From assembly GCF_900638305.1 (NCBI RefSeq), contig NZ_LR134506.1, positions 558,001 through 622,000 on the forward strand: 64,000 nt of DNA. Reading direction: 5' to 3'. A model generated the notes under the pieces. That model had not been told where the DNA came from. It did not search any database and saw only the letters and a list, made by a program, of their open reading frames with translations. Positions 17,387-25,910 of the stretch are shown piece by piece (position 1 is the first letter of the stretch; each line of letters begins with the position of its first letter). The translations under genes and the position numbers were made by a program. This DNA is from Porphyromonas cangingivalis. Its GTDB lineage: Bacteria > Bacteroidota > Bacteroidia > Bacteroidales > Porphyromonadaceae.

Positions 17387-18036
17387 TTACAGCTCTTTTT
17401 CTGCTAGTCTTTTTTCCAACAATTTCATCCTTTCACGTTGCTCCTGTGGTGTTATACGCCTTCTTTGGAGAGTTGCCTTTTGATCCCAAGGGAATGGGAG
17501 CAACTTATCAGGTGTTATCTTATGTTTCTTATCTATGTGTGGCTGAATGCCGATGTATGCTACGGTACGTGTCCGCATCCAGTTATCTTTATACTCGAAC
17601 TCGCATCGGTCTGCATAGGCCTTATACACTGCCTCAAACTCATCAAAAGTCAATAGACAGAAGTCTGAGTAGCTAAGTCCTATACAGCCTAATGCGATAC
17701 CGAGATACTCATTGATGGTTAGCGTGCTTTTTTTTTCGCATCTTCGGATGCTTCTGACTTCTCGCTGACCTCTTGCATAGACAGCACCCAATCTGTCATA
17801 TCCTCCGGAAGGATGACATCTGCAAACTCCTCAAGGGTATATCCGAACTCCAGTTTGTCTGCAGCACAAGCCGAAGCTACACAACAGTACAAGTAGATAC
17901 AAAGATCTGTCACGCTGTCTGAAGACAGCTCAGTAATCTCCTTTCCCGTCTCTCTCTTAAATCTGAGCATGGCACCCATTGTCGGGCGACAGGGGTAGGA
18001 GACACCCCCTACCATGATGTGTCCTTTTTTCATCAC
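17387..18036 (-). CDS. Tail assembly chaperone, -1 frameshift fusion (G-T type)
   Basis: Two overlapping frames are joined by a nine-A run (minus strand, 17736-17728). Reading GCG AAA AAA AAA and slipping back one base continues as AGC ACG CTA ACC, i.e. KKKSTLTINEYLG, giving a product of about 216 residues. The second frame (17387-17728) has no convincing start of its own: the only upstream in-frame ATG encodes a residue string out of the conserved region. Lambda G/GT and most siphophages use the same trick to make a small amount of long chaperone that bridges tail tube and tape measure. Position between tail tube and tape measure agrees exactly. Confidence 0.85.
17719..18036 (-). CDS. Tail assembly chaperone, short form (G type)
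   Basis: The unshifted product has 105 residues, ends DAKKKAR and stops at TAA 17721-17719. It contains GGVSYPCRPTMGAMLRFKRETGKEI, split here by the family pattern of small acidic chaperones that bind the tape measure during tail assembly. Its ATG overlaps the stop of the tail tube gene by 4 nt. It should be the major form, with the fusion made at low frequency. Confidence 0.85.
   Translation of the reverse strand: MMKKGHIMVGGVSYPCRPTMGAMLRFKRETGKEITELSSDSVTDLCIYLYCCVASACAADKLEFGYTLEEFADVILPEDMTDWVLSMQEVSEKSEASEDAKKKAR
17728..17736 (-). promoter_or_regulatory. Slippery site for programmed -1 frameshift
   Basis: Nine consecutive A residues on the minus strand allow both P- and A-site tRNA-Lys to slip back. 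The zero-frame stop follows two codons later, the usual arrangement for tail chaperone genes. No clear stimulatory stem was identified downstream. Confidence 0.8.
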
Positions 18037-18494
18037 TCTACGTTGTCTGTGATTTTAGTTTCATCCATCGTGGTAGGCATACCGTCATTCTCAAGGGAAA
18101 TAGAGTAGGTGGAGTCATCTTGTGCAGGGTCTGTTCTTTCCAGACTTGAGATGACAAACTTCCCTGCAAGATAAGGTTGCGCACTGTTCTCCCTCTCAAG
18201 ACATTTAACCTCAACTGACTTTCCTGTCTTCCACATATTGAAAAGCTCTTTGAAACCCGTTTCTGTCTCATCGTAGAAAACCAAGCCTTCCGCACTGATA
18301 GACACAGATAGACCGACAACCCCCTTATTCTTCCAGAGTCCTGTAGATACACCGGCACTTGCGGGTGGCTTAACAGCTCTGTCTTTCGTTTCACTGTTGA
18401 ATGTTGTTGTATGTGTGGTGCAGCTACCGACGGCCTTACCTCCGACGAACAATAGCATATCGCTACCGTTACAATATCCACTTTTTGCTCCCAT
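18033..18494 (-). CDS. Major tail tube protein
   Basis: A 153-residue beta-rich protein of TP901-1/major-tail type: MLLFVGGKAVGSCTTHTT at the N-terminus, a central KNKGVVGLSVSISAEGLVFYD and a C-terminal FVISSLERTDPAQDDSTYSI typical of tail tube subunits (short runs listed separately: GLSVSISAEG, SLERTDPAQDD). Gene order (completion protein, tube, chaperones, tape measure) supports the call. It is 4 nt overlapped by the chaperone gene, giving coupled translation. Confidence 0.8.
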   Translation of the reverse strand: MGAKSGYCNGSDMLLFVGGKAVGSCTTHTTTFNSETKDRAVKPPASAGVSTGLWKNKGVVGLSVSISAEGLVFYDETETGFKELFNMWKTGKSVEVKCLERENSAQPYLAGKFVISSLERTDPAQDDSTYSISLENDGMPTTMDETKITDNVE

Positions 18495-18500
18495 ATTTGC

Positions 18501-18890
18501 TTAAATTTTGATGTTAAATACTAGTTGCTGAATGTATGCATCAGCTTGCCAGGTCTCCTCACCATCGACAAGAACACAACTCCTCATAGTAAGATCTCCG
18601 AGCGTACACTTCTTACCCTCCAAAGCATACCTGACAGCCTCAGCAAGCTCAACCCCTTGCGTGTACTTCTGTGTCAGACAGAGAACTTCTACCGCAATGG
18701 TATCCGCTCCTTGTCTGTCCTTTACGGGTACATTCTCTTGGCTGATGCGACGATACACGATGTATGGCAAGTCGGCCTTATCTTCGATAACAGGATAGAT
18801 CTTATTGGTCTTTTTCTTGACCTCAGCACTCTCCATAAGCAAGTGTCGTATAATCTCTCCTGCACTGATAGACGTCTTATTTACACCCAT
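18501..18890 (-). CDS. Tail completion/terminator protein (DUF3168-like)
   Basis: The 129-residue product contains the pattern KIYPVIEDKADLPYIVYRR followed by TIAVEVLCLTQKY and a C-terminal VFNIKI strand, as in DUF3168/gp17-like tail terminator proteins. These form the ring that ends the tail and joins it to the head. It overlaps the preceding gene by 14 nt and precedes the tail tube gene. Confidence 0.7.
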   Translation of the reverse strand: MGVNKTSISAGEIIRHLLMESAEVKKKTNKIYPVIEDKADLPYIVYRRISQENVPVKDRQGADTIAVEVLCLTQKYTQGVELAEAVRYALEGKKCTLGDLTMRSCVLVDGEETWQADAYIQQLVFNIKI

Positions 18891-19380
18891 ACTTCTCTGC
18901 TGTTTTTACAATGCTTGTTGTTAATTCTTGCCTTAGCTCATTTGTGACCCTGTTAGATGTGCTGTCACCGGCTCGTTTCAGATACCCATACCGCTTTAAT
19001 TTTCCCGTTGACCTCGACACTTTGGTGCGCCAATGCCTTCGGGTCTTTCGATCGGCTGTACCATCTTCAAGCCACATGAGGACCGGTTTATAGGCTTGTC
19101 CTCTGCTGTTGGTATAGTAGCCCTGGTTCTTCTTTTTATTAGTCCCCACTGTAACCTTGAACCCCGCCACACGCTTGAAGACAACGGCCCGAAGGCCTTT
19201 CTCCAGTTGCCTGTTCGATCTGATGTCCTGTCGGAGATTTGACAAGGCTTCTTTTCGAACAACACCGGCCACCCTGCGAAATGCCCCCTTTATAGCCTGA
19301 AGCCTACGTTTAGGCTCCATGTCGTAAAAGAGCTTAGACAACTTGGAGTCATCGTAATCTACTGCCATACTATTACTCAT
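18877..19380 (-). CDS. HK97 gp10-like head-tail protein
   Basis: The 167-residue basic protein has an N-terminal helix region (RRLQAIKGAFRRVAGVVRKEA) interrupted by SNLRQDIRSN and a C-terminal KAGD-type strand region, as in HK97 gp10 family proteins. It lies between the head closure gene and the tail completion gene, the usual place. A start at the next in-frame ATG (19368) is also possible; both are close to the upstream stop. Confidence 0.65.
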   Translation of the reverse strand: MSNSMAVDYDDSKLSKLFYDMEPKRRLQAIKGAFRRVAGVVRKEALSNLRQDIRSNRQLEKGLRAVVFKRVAGFKVTVGTNKKKNQGYYTNSRGQAYKPVLMWLEDGTADRKTRRHWRTKVSRSTGKLKRYGYLKRAGDSTSNRVTNELRQELTTSIVKTAEKYGCK

Positions 19381-19678
19381 TCACCCTTTCGCAGACAAGG
19401 GTATTAAACCCTCTATCTATGTTGGGTATGATTGCCACAATATTGTACAGATGACCACCAAGCTGCCTGACTCTCCAGTTCTCTTCTACGGGATGAGCAT
19501 CACGAATGTTGTACTCTATGCTGTAATCGGGAAAGTGTTCCCCAACTTCATTGCTCCTACGCCCTTGCATCTTTACTCGCTCCGCATGTACAGTTCTCTG
19601 ACGGACATAAGTCACATCTTCTGCACCCATTCGGTCTGTTGCTCTCTCGGGCTTTAGAAGCTCTAAGCGGTGTTTCAT
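19373..19678 (-). CDS. Head closure protein (SPP1 gp16-like)
   Basis: A 101-residue product starting MKHRLELLKPE, with YVRQRTVHAERVKMQGRRSNE and a C-terminal RVRQLGGHLYNIVAI typical of the SPP1 gp16/HHT head-tail joining family. ATG at 19678 overlaps the TGA of the previous gene (ATGA), so this start is preferred to the one five codons upstream. It should plug the connector after packaging. Confidence 0.75.
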   Translation of the reverse strand: MKHRLELLKPERATDRMGAEDVTYVRQRTVHAERVKMQGRRSNEVGEHFPDYSIEYNIRDAHPVEENWRVRQLGGHLYNIVAIIPNIDRGFNTLVCERVNE

Positions 19679-19998
19679 TCGTCCTGCTTGCATCGGTTAG
19701 ACAGTTTTCTGTAAGGTTTGATGAGTGCCTGTAGTGTGTATGGAACCTCACGCATTTCGGTTGTCGATACCGCTTCTCGCTGATTATACCAATGACCCGC
19801 CAATAGGAGTATCGCTTGCCGTATTTCAAGAGGTACTTTTCCACCTCCTATTTTCGTAAGTTCTGCAAGGGTTCTATTTACCGATGTCAACACATGAACC
19901 TCTGCCACATCTAAGAGATGTTGGAGATAATCATCATCTTCGGAAAACTCATCACTCCGAACATGCTTTTTCAAAAGTTCTATATTAACTACAGACAC
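19675..19998 (-). CDS. Head-tail connector (HK97 gp6-like)
   Basis: The 107-residue all-helical protein fits the gp6/adaptor family: an N-terminal LLKKHVRSDEFSEDDDYLQH, a central helix LLDVAEVHVLTSVNR and the conserved PLEIRQAILLLAGHWYNQRE segment with the family's WY pair. It follows the major capsid gene by 13 nt and overlaps the closure protein gene. It would form the ring under the portal. Confidence 0.85.
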   Translation of the reverse strand: MSVVNIELLKKHVRSDEFSEDDDYLQHLLDVAEVHVLTSVNRTLAELTKIGGGKVPLEIRQAILLLAGHWYNQREAVSTTEMREVPYTLQALIKPYRKLSNRCKQDE

Positions 19999-20011
19999 GT
20001 CTCAATCCTCC

Positions 20012-21136
20012 TTAGCCGTTAATCTTAGCGAGCGCAAATGCCTCATCCATCAATGTGGTAGTACCGTAGTCTGCGTTCATTACGAAGTCTACAGCATCTT
20101 TTCTCGCCTGCGAGTAAGGATCCACGATGAAAGAAATGTCACCGAACAATCCCATCGGTTGATATCTCCAGTCTCCAAGACCGATGTACTCTTGACCGAT
20201 GTAGTTGGTGGTGAACACCGGAAGGCCTGCGATCATGTCGTTTTCACATACCATGATACCACTACCTTTATCCTTGGGGGTAGCCTCGGCGATTGCCTTT
20301 CTGGACTTGGTCATGACCCAACACATGTGGTCTCCATCAACACCTGTTTCAAGAACCTTTGCTTTCATTTTGTTGAAGTCAAGGAATGATGGATCTCCGC
20401 TCCACTCTGTAGCTCCTGACACCTTGTCGACGAATGGACCCTTGAGGGTAGTAGCATTTGATACTGTTGTGGTACTGAACACAATCTTATTGAGAAGCTT
20501 GGAGAATGCCAATGGCATGATTTCTAGAATGATCATCTCAATGATACCTGAGGTACGGTTGATTGTCTGTCTCGTGACAGGGATAGCAATACCTACACGT
20601 TGAGGAGTTGCTGTGAGCTTGCTGAGCGTAAACTTTGTATCTGAGAGGGCAACCCCTTCGCCTGCGATAGTTGCTTCCACGGCCTCATAGGTCGGCCAGA
20701 TGTAGTCACCGGCAAGACCCGTATTAAAGGGCAATCCGACCTTATCCAGGATAAGCCCCTCAGCTAAAGGACGGATAATATCCATAACGTTAACTGGGAT
20801 GACTCCTGCAGACTGCACATCTGAGACCATCATGAAATCTCGCATCAAACGGATTTCGGTATGCTTCCCGGACTGCGCATTCTCACGGATAAGCGCTTCA
20901 GCCTCGGCTTTAGACCCAGGATTGTCTCGCACAAAATCAGCAGCAGACACTTGGATGCGCATCTGAATCATTTGATTGTCTCGGCAGAGAGTGTCAAACT
21001 CTTTTTGCTCAGCATCATTCCTTTGGCGAGCCTCTCTCTCACACAAGTCCGCAATCTCGTTAATGCGATCGCAGTTAGCCTGATACTTGTTGATCAGTTC
21101 TCTTACTAGTAGAGTTGGTTTCTTTTTCATACTCAT
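20012..21136 (-). CDS. Major capsid protein, HK97 fold
   Basis: The 374-residue protein has an N-terminal coiled-coil delta domain (about 1-95, rich in Glu/Arg/Gln, removed after assembly in relatives), then the HK97 fold with AAFVIP-like start (VIPVNVMDIIRPLAEG), GDYIWPTYE, RVGIAIPVTRQTI and a C-terminal strand around MGLFGDISFIV. It is directly downstream of the prohead protease, which would trim the delta domain. The family lysine-asparagine crosslink cannot be judged by eye. Confidence 0.92.
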   Translation of the reverse strand: MSMKKKPTLLVRELINKYQANCDRINEIADLCEREARQRNDAEQKEFDTLCRDNQMIQMRIQVSAADFVRDNPGSKAEAEALIRENAQSGKHTEIRLMRDFMMVSDVQSAGVIPVNVMDIIRPLAEGLILDKVGLPFNTGLAGDYIWPTYEAVEATIAGEGVALSDTKFTLSKLTATPQRVGIAIPVTRQTINRTSGIIEMIILEIMPLAFSKLLNKIVFSTTTVSNATTLKGPFVDKVSGATEWSGDPSFLDFNKMKAKVLETGVDGDHMCWVMTKSRKAIAEATPKDKGSGIMVCENDMIAGLPVFTTNYIGQEYIGLGDWRYQPMGLFGDISFIVDPYSQARKDAVDFVMNADYGTTTLMDEAFALAKING

Positions 21137-21150
21137 TTGTTTTTAAGGAT

Positions 21151-21813
21151 TTATAATTTGATCTTAGCTTCTCTTCGCATTTCGCTGATCTGTGCCAAGA
21201 CTTCTTTTGGGGTTTCTTTTACCTTTGGGGACTTTAGTCCATCCACCAAGTCTCGCACCTCACAAGATGTCTCAACATAAGCAGGGTTGGCAGTAAGGGT
21301 AAAGTCATATAACCCTGTAATCTTCTCTACAACGAATGTTTCCTTTACCACTCCATTTTCAGTGACAGATGACCGACTGACATAACTTAGGTCATAATAC
21401 TTCGTAGAGAATTGGAATGAACAGCCGTCAAGATCTCCTCTCTTTACCAACTCCAGAGCCTTATCCCCCTCCATAGTATGGGGAGCTTCAAACTCAAAGT
21501 ATATGCCTTTAGCATCTATACCGTACGTCAATGTCCCTTTACCGCTCTTACTCCGAGCAAGGAGCATCGAGTTGAAATGGAAAAGGGTCATCTTAATGTC
21601 TGATGCATCAAGGATATCTTGTGTAATGGCATTTCGAGAGATGATTTCGTACATCTCATACTCGTCATCCTTATACAAGGCTCTTGATGGCGTATCGAAA
21701 AGGATAGCATACCCAGCTATCGTGCGACTCTCTTTTCCCTCCTCTTGTGCTTCTCGTATGTGCACCCCTCCGGGTGTGAATAAGCTTCTTGTGATAATTT
21801 GATTCTCTTCCAT
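21151..21813 (-). CDS. HK97-family prohead protease
   Basis: The 220-residue serine protease shows the family motifs: IAGYAILFDTPS near residue 32, His79 in TLFHFN, and Ser132 in DGCSFQF, which fit the catalytic pair of U35/S78 herpesvirus-like assemblins. It processes the capsid delta domain inside the prohead. Gene order portal-protease-capsid is exactly that of HK97-type phages. Confidence 0.9.
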   Translation of the reverse strand: MEENQIITRSLFTPGGVHIREAQEEGKESRTIAGYAILFDTPSRALYKDDEYEMYEIISRNAITQDILDASDIKMTLFHFNSMLLARSKSGKGTLTYGIDAKGIYFEFEAPHTMEGDKALELVKRGDLDGCSFQFSTKYYDLSYVSRSSVTENGVVKETFVVEKITGLYDFTLTANPAYVETSCEVRDLVDGLKSPKVKETPKEVLAQISEMRREAKIKL

Positions 21814-21814
21814 A

Positions 21815-23029
21815 TTATTCGCTCTGTGCTTCTGTTATGATTTCGTTGATACCTTTTAAGTTTGCGGATACTAAGACTCTATCCCCACCTTCCACAGGAG
21901 GCTTATTCTCTTTTGCCCTCCATTCGTTGACCGTATATAGTCCCGTGGCTATGGTCTGTGATTGATAGCTGACCTTGCCAGCCAAATCCATAGCATACAA
22001 AGCTTCTCGGTTAAACTCGAACTTCCTCTTGTGTGCAAGATCTGCTGATACCAACTTACGCAAGAACTCCACCTCGATCTTTCGGAGTAGGGGGTTAAGA
22101 GTTGTTGACAGGAAGGCAGTACTCGCATTTTCGGCACTCTTGTAATTGTTCGAAGTATCGTCAAAGACAAACGATGGATGGACCCTGAAGAAGCGACATA
22201 TGTCTCTCACCGTAAACTTGCGACTCTCCAAGAACTGCATATCAGAACTACTCATGGACAGCTGGTGATATTGTACTTGTCCCGGGAGAGACACTGTATT
22301 AGCACCACCTTTGAACTTCGCATCTATGTCTATAGCTGTTTTCTCCAGCTCTGTATCTTGATACTCCCCAAAGCCTCTCACAGATGTATCATTGGATACA
22401 ATCCCCTTACTGTTGCCCCCATTTTCGAACCTCTTAAGCGTCTCTCCATCACCACTACTTGCAATATCCAAAGTGATGCGAGCGTATTCCAGCGTGGATA
22501 TACCGATCTTCCCATCAAGGGAAAAGTTCTTAACATGTATGATCTCCTCTTCGGAATAGACTCCATTAAGTACTGAGCCGGCATTGCTGACTGTGTACGC
22601 TCCCGAAGTCTTGTCATGGTTGACTTGAGTAGGGTCCAATAGGCGGAGCTCCAGCAATCCTGGATTTACGTAGTCCCATATTGGGAGCACATACGCATTA
22701 CCTTTGACATGTAGATGGATTACAAGGGTCTTCCAAAAATCAAATGCATTCATGTCGTTACAAGGTTGCACATTCAGCAGGTAGTGCATACGATCTGACA
22801 AATCATCCTCGAAGATTCCACCTTTTAGCTTCTTGTAGTGCATTGGAAGGTTGGCAACACTATCCGACAGCAAGTCTATGCAGCTGTAGACAGTGGCTAC
22901 GTTGAGAGGATTAGCCCCCAACGACACAAACCGACCATACGTGCGAGGTGTAACAGATGTATCTACAGGCTTTTTAGCAGTAGATCTGTCGCCTCGAAAC
23001 AAGGTAAATATGCCATTTAATAGTTCCAT
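21815..23029 (-). CDS. Portal protein, HK97 family
   Basis: A 404-residue phage portal with family segments NVATVYSCIDLLSDSVANLP, LHVKGNAYVLP, FRVHPSFVFDDTSNNYKSAE and NEWRAKENKPPVEGGD. It forms the dodecameric DNA gate at one capsid vertex. One base separates its stop from the protease start. A 34-bp repeat (23043-23076) sits 13 nt before the ATG and is shared with a second phage gene, hinting at a common expression signal. Confidence 0.92.
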   Translation of the reverse strand: MELLNGIFTLFRGDRSTAKKPVDTSVTPRTYGRFVSLGANPLNVATVYSCIDLLSDSVANLPMHYKKLKGGIFEDDLSDRMHYLLNVQPCNDMNAFDFWKTLVIHLHVKGNAYVLPIWDYVNPGLLELRLLDPTQVNHDKTSGAYTVSNAGSVLNGVYSEEEIIHVKNFSLDGKIGISTLEYARITLDIASSGDGETLKRFENGGNSKGIVSNDTSVRGFGEYQDTELEKTAIDIDAKFKGGANTVSLPGQVQYHQLSMSSSDMQFLESRKFTVRDICRFFRVHPSFVFDDTSNNYKSAENASTAFLSTTLNPLLRKIEVEFLRKLVSADLAHKRKFEFNREALYAMDLAGKVSYQSQTIATGLYTVNEWRAKENKPPVEGGDRVLVSANLKGINEIITEAQSE

Positions 23030-23042
23030 GTTGTATAGTGCT

Positions 23043-23076
23043 TCTACTATACCGATGAAACATGGTTTTTGGTACC
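23043..23076 (-). repeat. 34-bp repeat, copy A, upstream of portal
   Basis: 32 of 34 bases match 25924-25957; only two adjacent positions differ. Read leftward it starts GGTACCAAAA and ends CGGTATAGTAGA, 13 nt before the portal ATG. Unlike copy B it is not part of a gene. Confidence 0.8.
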
Positions 23077-23084
23077 ACTTTTTT

Positions 23085-24791
23085 CTACCTTTCGTAGTCG
23101 ATAAAGAGTCTTAAACACATCAGCTTGGTTATAACTCCGTCTATCTTAGCGGTTTGCTTTCTTTTAATTGGCTTTTTATTTTCTAATTTATCTTCGTCGA
23201 TTATCGCATTTCCGAAGCAATATGCGTTGATTGGGTTGTCATCGATGATTATCTTACCTGTCTTTGCTCCATGCTCAAAGCTTTCGACGGGGGCTGTAAA
23301 GTTTCCATAGGTTTGCTTGACCCCCTTAAGCACGTTTGCTGCACCTGATGCAGCAAGCATATTGACAACCTCCTGACTCTTCCATGGGTCATACCCAATG
23401 CCAAGTATTCTAATATACTGATTGAGATAGAGCACATACTTAACAATCTCTGAATAGTCAATAACCTCGCCTTTAGTCAGTTTTAGGTATCCCTTTTCTG
23501 CCCATAGTCGGTAAAGAGACTCGTTGGGATGATCTGATAACGCCCCCTCGGGAAAGAAGTAGGCCGTATGGAAACTGAATGACTTACCCACTGTGTTGTA
23601 CATCGCCATAGTGACTGCACTGAAGTCATCACTCTCACTGAGGTCAATGGCCACCATCGCATCCGGACGTCCCTTGATACTAGAGACATTGATGTGTCGG
23701 CTGATATGTCGGGCCAGTGTACTGCTGATCCATGACTTCTGTTGGTTCTCCGAATATACGTTCAGTAGCTTGGTCCTGAAAGCCAGCATCGCATCTCCAC
23801 CGTTACGCAGAGCCTTCCTGTACTCCTGCCGGTAGAAGTCCATACTCACAGTTACGCCAAGATGCGGGTGCACTTTGCGCCACGTATCCTCGCTGTCTTC
23901 GGGATCATCCAAATCAGGCTCAAAGATGTGCACAAAGACACTATCGTCTTCATACTCTCCTAGTAGGATCGACTTGTACCCCTGTAACATCTCATAGAAT
24001 GGTCCATCGAAGACATCTGATGCAGTGGTGATGATGACGGTTAGGGGGTTCTCCCGAACACCCATAGAGGTCGTTAGCACGGTTAGGAGCTCACTATTTC
24101 GTGCCTGACTGAACTCATCCAGGATAACGGTACTTGCATTGAGTCCGTCTTTGGTGCGTGCATTGGCCGTAAGACACTGAGCAAAGGCAGATCGATCCTT
24201 GCGACGGCTTTTGATGGTTTGTTCGTTTACGACATATCGACGCCCCTTGGGATCAAGTCGCCTCATACATCCCCTTATAACGTCAAAACACTTCTTTGCT
24301 TGATCATGGCTATTCGCGCCTGTGTAGCTCTCCGCATTGGCATCCCCATATAGTAGATCATCTATAGCCAAGGATGCACTGCTGGTCGTCTTGCTAAATT
24401 TACGAGGCACATATAGCAGCGCTTCACGAACGACCCTTTTACCCTCATGCCAAAAGGCATATATGCTCGCAAACTGAAAAGTCTGTACAGGCGTAAGTCT
24501 ATAGGTTCGTTCTCCTCGTGTCCCCGGAAAGTATAGGCTTTCATACAAGGTGAAGAACCTTTGTACCTCAGTGACATTAACCCCATACTTGTCGTACATC
24601 CGAAGGAAGCGCATAACAGACAACTGCTCGAACAGGTTGTGTCCATCAGGATTGCCGGCTACTTCACGGATATAGCTATCAATCCTTTGGTCAACTTGTT
24701 CGAGCTTGTAAGCAGACAGTTCGACATCGGATAACTCCTGTGTGATGTCTACTTTGGCTTGCTTTAGTTTGTCTTTATCCTCTTCGGTCAT
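23085..24791 (-). CDS. Terminase large subunit
   Basis: A 568-residue packaging motor. The N-terminal ATPase shows a Walker A-like PRKFSKTT (129-136), Walker B/catalytic VILDEFSQA (222-230, Asp225-Glu226) and a coupling segment around VIITTAS. The C-terminal nuclease domain begins near AMVAIDLSESDDF with metal-binding aspartates, and a second Asp lies near IDDNPINAYC. It overlaps the small-subunit gene by 4 nt. This is the HK97-like terminase type that usually cuts at cos sites. Confidence 0.93.
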   Translation of the reverse strand: MTEEDKDKLKQAKVDITQELSDVELSAYKLEQVDQRIDSYIREVAGNPDGHNLFEQLSVMRFLRMYDKYGVNVTEVQRFFTLYESLYFPGTRGERTYRLTPVQTFQFASIYAFWHEGKRVVREALLYVPRKFSKTTSSASLAIDDLLYGDANAESYTGANSHDQAKKCFDVIRGCMRRLDPKGRRYVVNEQTIKSRRKDRSAFAQCLTANARTKDGLNASTVILDEFSQARNSELLTVLTTSMGVRENPLTVIITTASDVFDGPFYEMLQGYKSILLGEYEDDSVFVHIFEPDLDDPEDSEDTWRKVHPHLGVTVSMDFYRQEYRKALRNGGDAMLAFRTKLLNVYSENQQKSWISSTLARHISRHINVSSIKGRPDAMVAIDLSESDDFSAVTMAMYNTVGKSFSFHTAYFFPEGALSDHPNESLYRLWAEKGYLKLTKGEVIDYSEIVKYVLYLNQYIRILGIGYDPWKSQEVVNMLAASGAANVLKGVKQTYGNFTAPVESFEHGAKTGKIIIDDNPINAYCFGNAIIDEDKLENKKPIKRKQTAKIDGVITKLMCLRLFIDYER

Positions 24792-25162
24792 TCCTTTTTC
24801 AGGATGGTGGGTTTGGTTCGCTTCTTGTTTAAGGTCTTTGTTAAGTTCACAAGTGGGTCTTCTTCATCACCACCACCAAGCTCCTCAACGGTCAGCCCCA
24901 GAACTTTCATTTGTCTTGTGATAAGCTCTTGACTTTCTTTTGCTATTTTGAAAACAGGGTGAGGCGCCATTTTCTTGCCATACCTTGTCTCCTCCAAAAC
25001 TGTTGTCTCCTCCAACGTATCTATTTGTTCATTCGACATATCAAGATTACGCATTGCACTTGCAAGAGATTTGATCTGCAAATCGAGAGCCTTGCTGTAC
25101 GTTTTTTGGGATTTCAGTATCCGAATAATATCTTTTTTGTAATCATCTACCTTCTTTGCCAT
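24788..25162 (-). CDS. Terminase small subunit, P27 family
   Basis: The 124-residue product resembles P27-family small terminases: an N-terminal helix pair KDIIRILKSQKTYSKALDLQ, the HPVFKIAKESQELITRQMK segment and VLGLTVEEL near the C-terminus, ending in a basic tail. It recognises phage DNA for packaging. It is downstream of an HNH endonuclease, with a G-rich 133-bp gap between them that may be the packaging site. Confidence 0.85.
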   Translation of the reverse strand: MAKKVDDYKKDIIRILKSQKTYSKALDLQIKSLASAMRNLDMSNEQIDTLEETTVLEETRYGKKMAPHPVFKIAKESQELITRQMKVLGLTVEELGGGDEEDPLVNLTKTLNKKRTKPTILKKE

Positions 25163-25230
25163 CTTGTCTTGTTTTTATTCCTCAGTGTCAAAAGTTCCGC
25201 AAATCCAAAAATCTTCTCACAAACACGAAA

Positions 25231-25290
25231 GGGGGCGGGGTGAGATATGCAGGGGTAGGGGGGCTTAAAAAATACCCCCCCCAGGGGCAT
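25231..25290. promoter_or_regulatory. G-tract region, candidate cos/packaging site
   Basis: The plus strand has G-runs of 5, 4, 4 and 6 within 25231-25263, then eight C residues at 25275-25282 and GGGG at 25284-25287. The last G-run can pair with the C-run across CTTAAAAAATA. The region lies between HNH and terS, where HNH-bearing HK97-type phages have their cos site. No cleavage position can be read from the sequence. Confidence 0.4.
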
Positions 25291-25294
25291 GGAA

Positions 25295-25627
25295 CTATTC
25301 TAAAAACTTTTTAATAAATCCATCAACCTGAACTTTCGCTCTTTCCTTTGAGATAACCTTACCGCTGCGCCCCATCTCCGTGTGTATTGCCACGTGACAA
25401 GCCCTACAGACCGACATAAGATTATGAACATCATACATCCGTTGTTCCTTCTCTGTCACGGTATAGGCTTCTTCTACGGGGTGTATGTGGTGAACCTCCG
25501 TTGCCGATGTCACACTATCATCAGCGAGACAACGTTCACACAAAGGATTCTGAGACAATTTGCATTTTCTCAACCGCCTCCACCTTTCACTAGAGATCAT
25601 CTTGTTATATGTGTCATCTTTCGCCAT
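25295..25627 (-). CDS. HNH endonuclease
   Basis: A 110-residue HNH nuclease: two CxxC-type zinc knuckles (CERC and CRAC) bracket the catalytic EVHHIHPVEEA core and HNLMSVCRACH. Phage HNH proteins next to terminase genes help nick DNA at cos during packaging. ATG at 25627 is preferred to the one two codons earlier because it reduces overlap with the previous gene and starts MAKDD. Confidence 0.88.
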   Translation of the reverse strand: MAKDDTYNKMISSERWRRLRKCKLSQNPLCERCLADDSVTSATEVHHIHPVEEAYTVTEKEQRMYDVHNLMSVCRACHVAIHTEMGRSGKVISKERAKVQVDGFIKKFLE

Positions 25628-25910
25628 AATCATTAAGACTTTTGTTATTATGCCTCACGGGCACCTCACCAACCGGTTGAGGCTCTACATCCGACAAGGA
25701 GGAGAACATCCCATCAATATACTCTGCGTCAGACTCTGAGAGATCATACACTTGCATGTCTTTAGATCGTTGCCTATCAACGAACACCCTGACAAGAGAG
25801 GTGACAATCTCACAGGTATTACGAAAGCCATAAGTTCGCTGTGCAAGCTGAAGCTCCTTGTATGTATCCACATCTATAGAGAGATTAATTCTCCTTCTGC
25901 CCTTGCCCAT
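25614..25910 (-). CDS. Small protein with ribbon-helix-helix-like N-terminus
   Basis: The 98-residue product starts GKGRRRINLSIDVDTYKEL, a strand followed by helices as in ribbon-helix-helix DNA-binding proteins, and ends in an acidic Ser/Asp-rich part. No exact family is recognised. It sits between a RuvC-like nuclease and HNH, overlapping both. Its ATG is 13 nt after copy B of the 34-bp repeat. A role in controlling packaging or late genes is conceivable. Confidence 0.55.
   Translation of the reverse strand: MGKGRRRINLSIDVDTYKELQLAQRTYGFRNTCEIVTSLVRVFVDRQRSKDMQVYDLSESDAEYIDGMFSSLSDVEPQPVGEVPVRHNNKSLNDYGER

Noticed and set aside
17387-17791. Independent gene starting at 17791
   Set aside because: The first ~20 residues are read from the other frame of the chaperone and are not conserved-looking; the frame is entered by -1 slippage.
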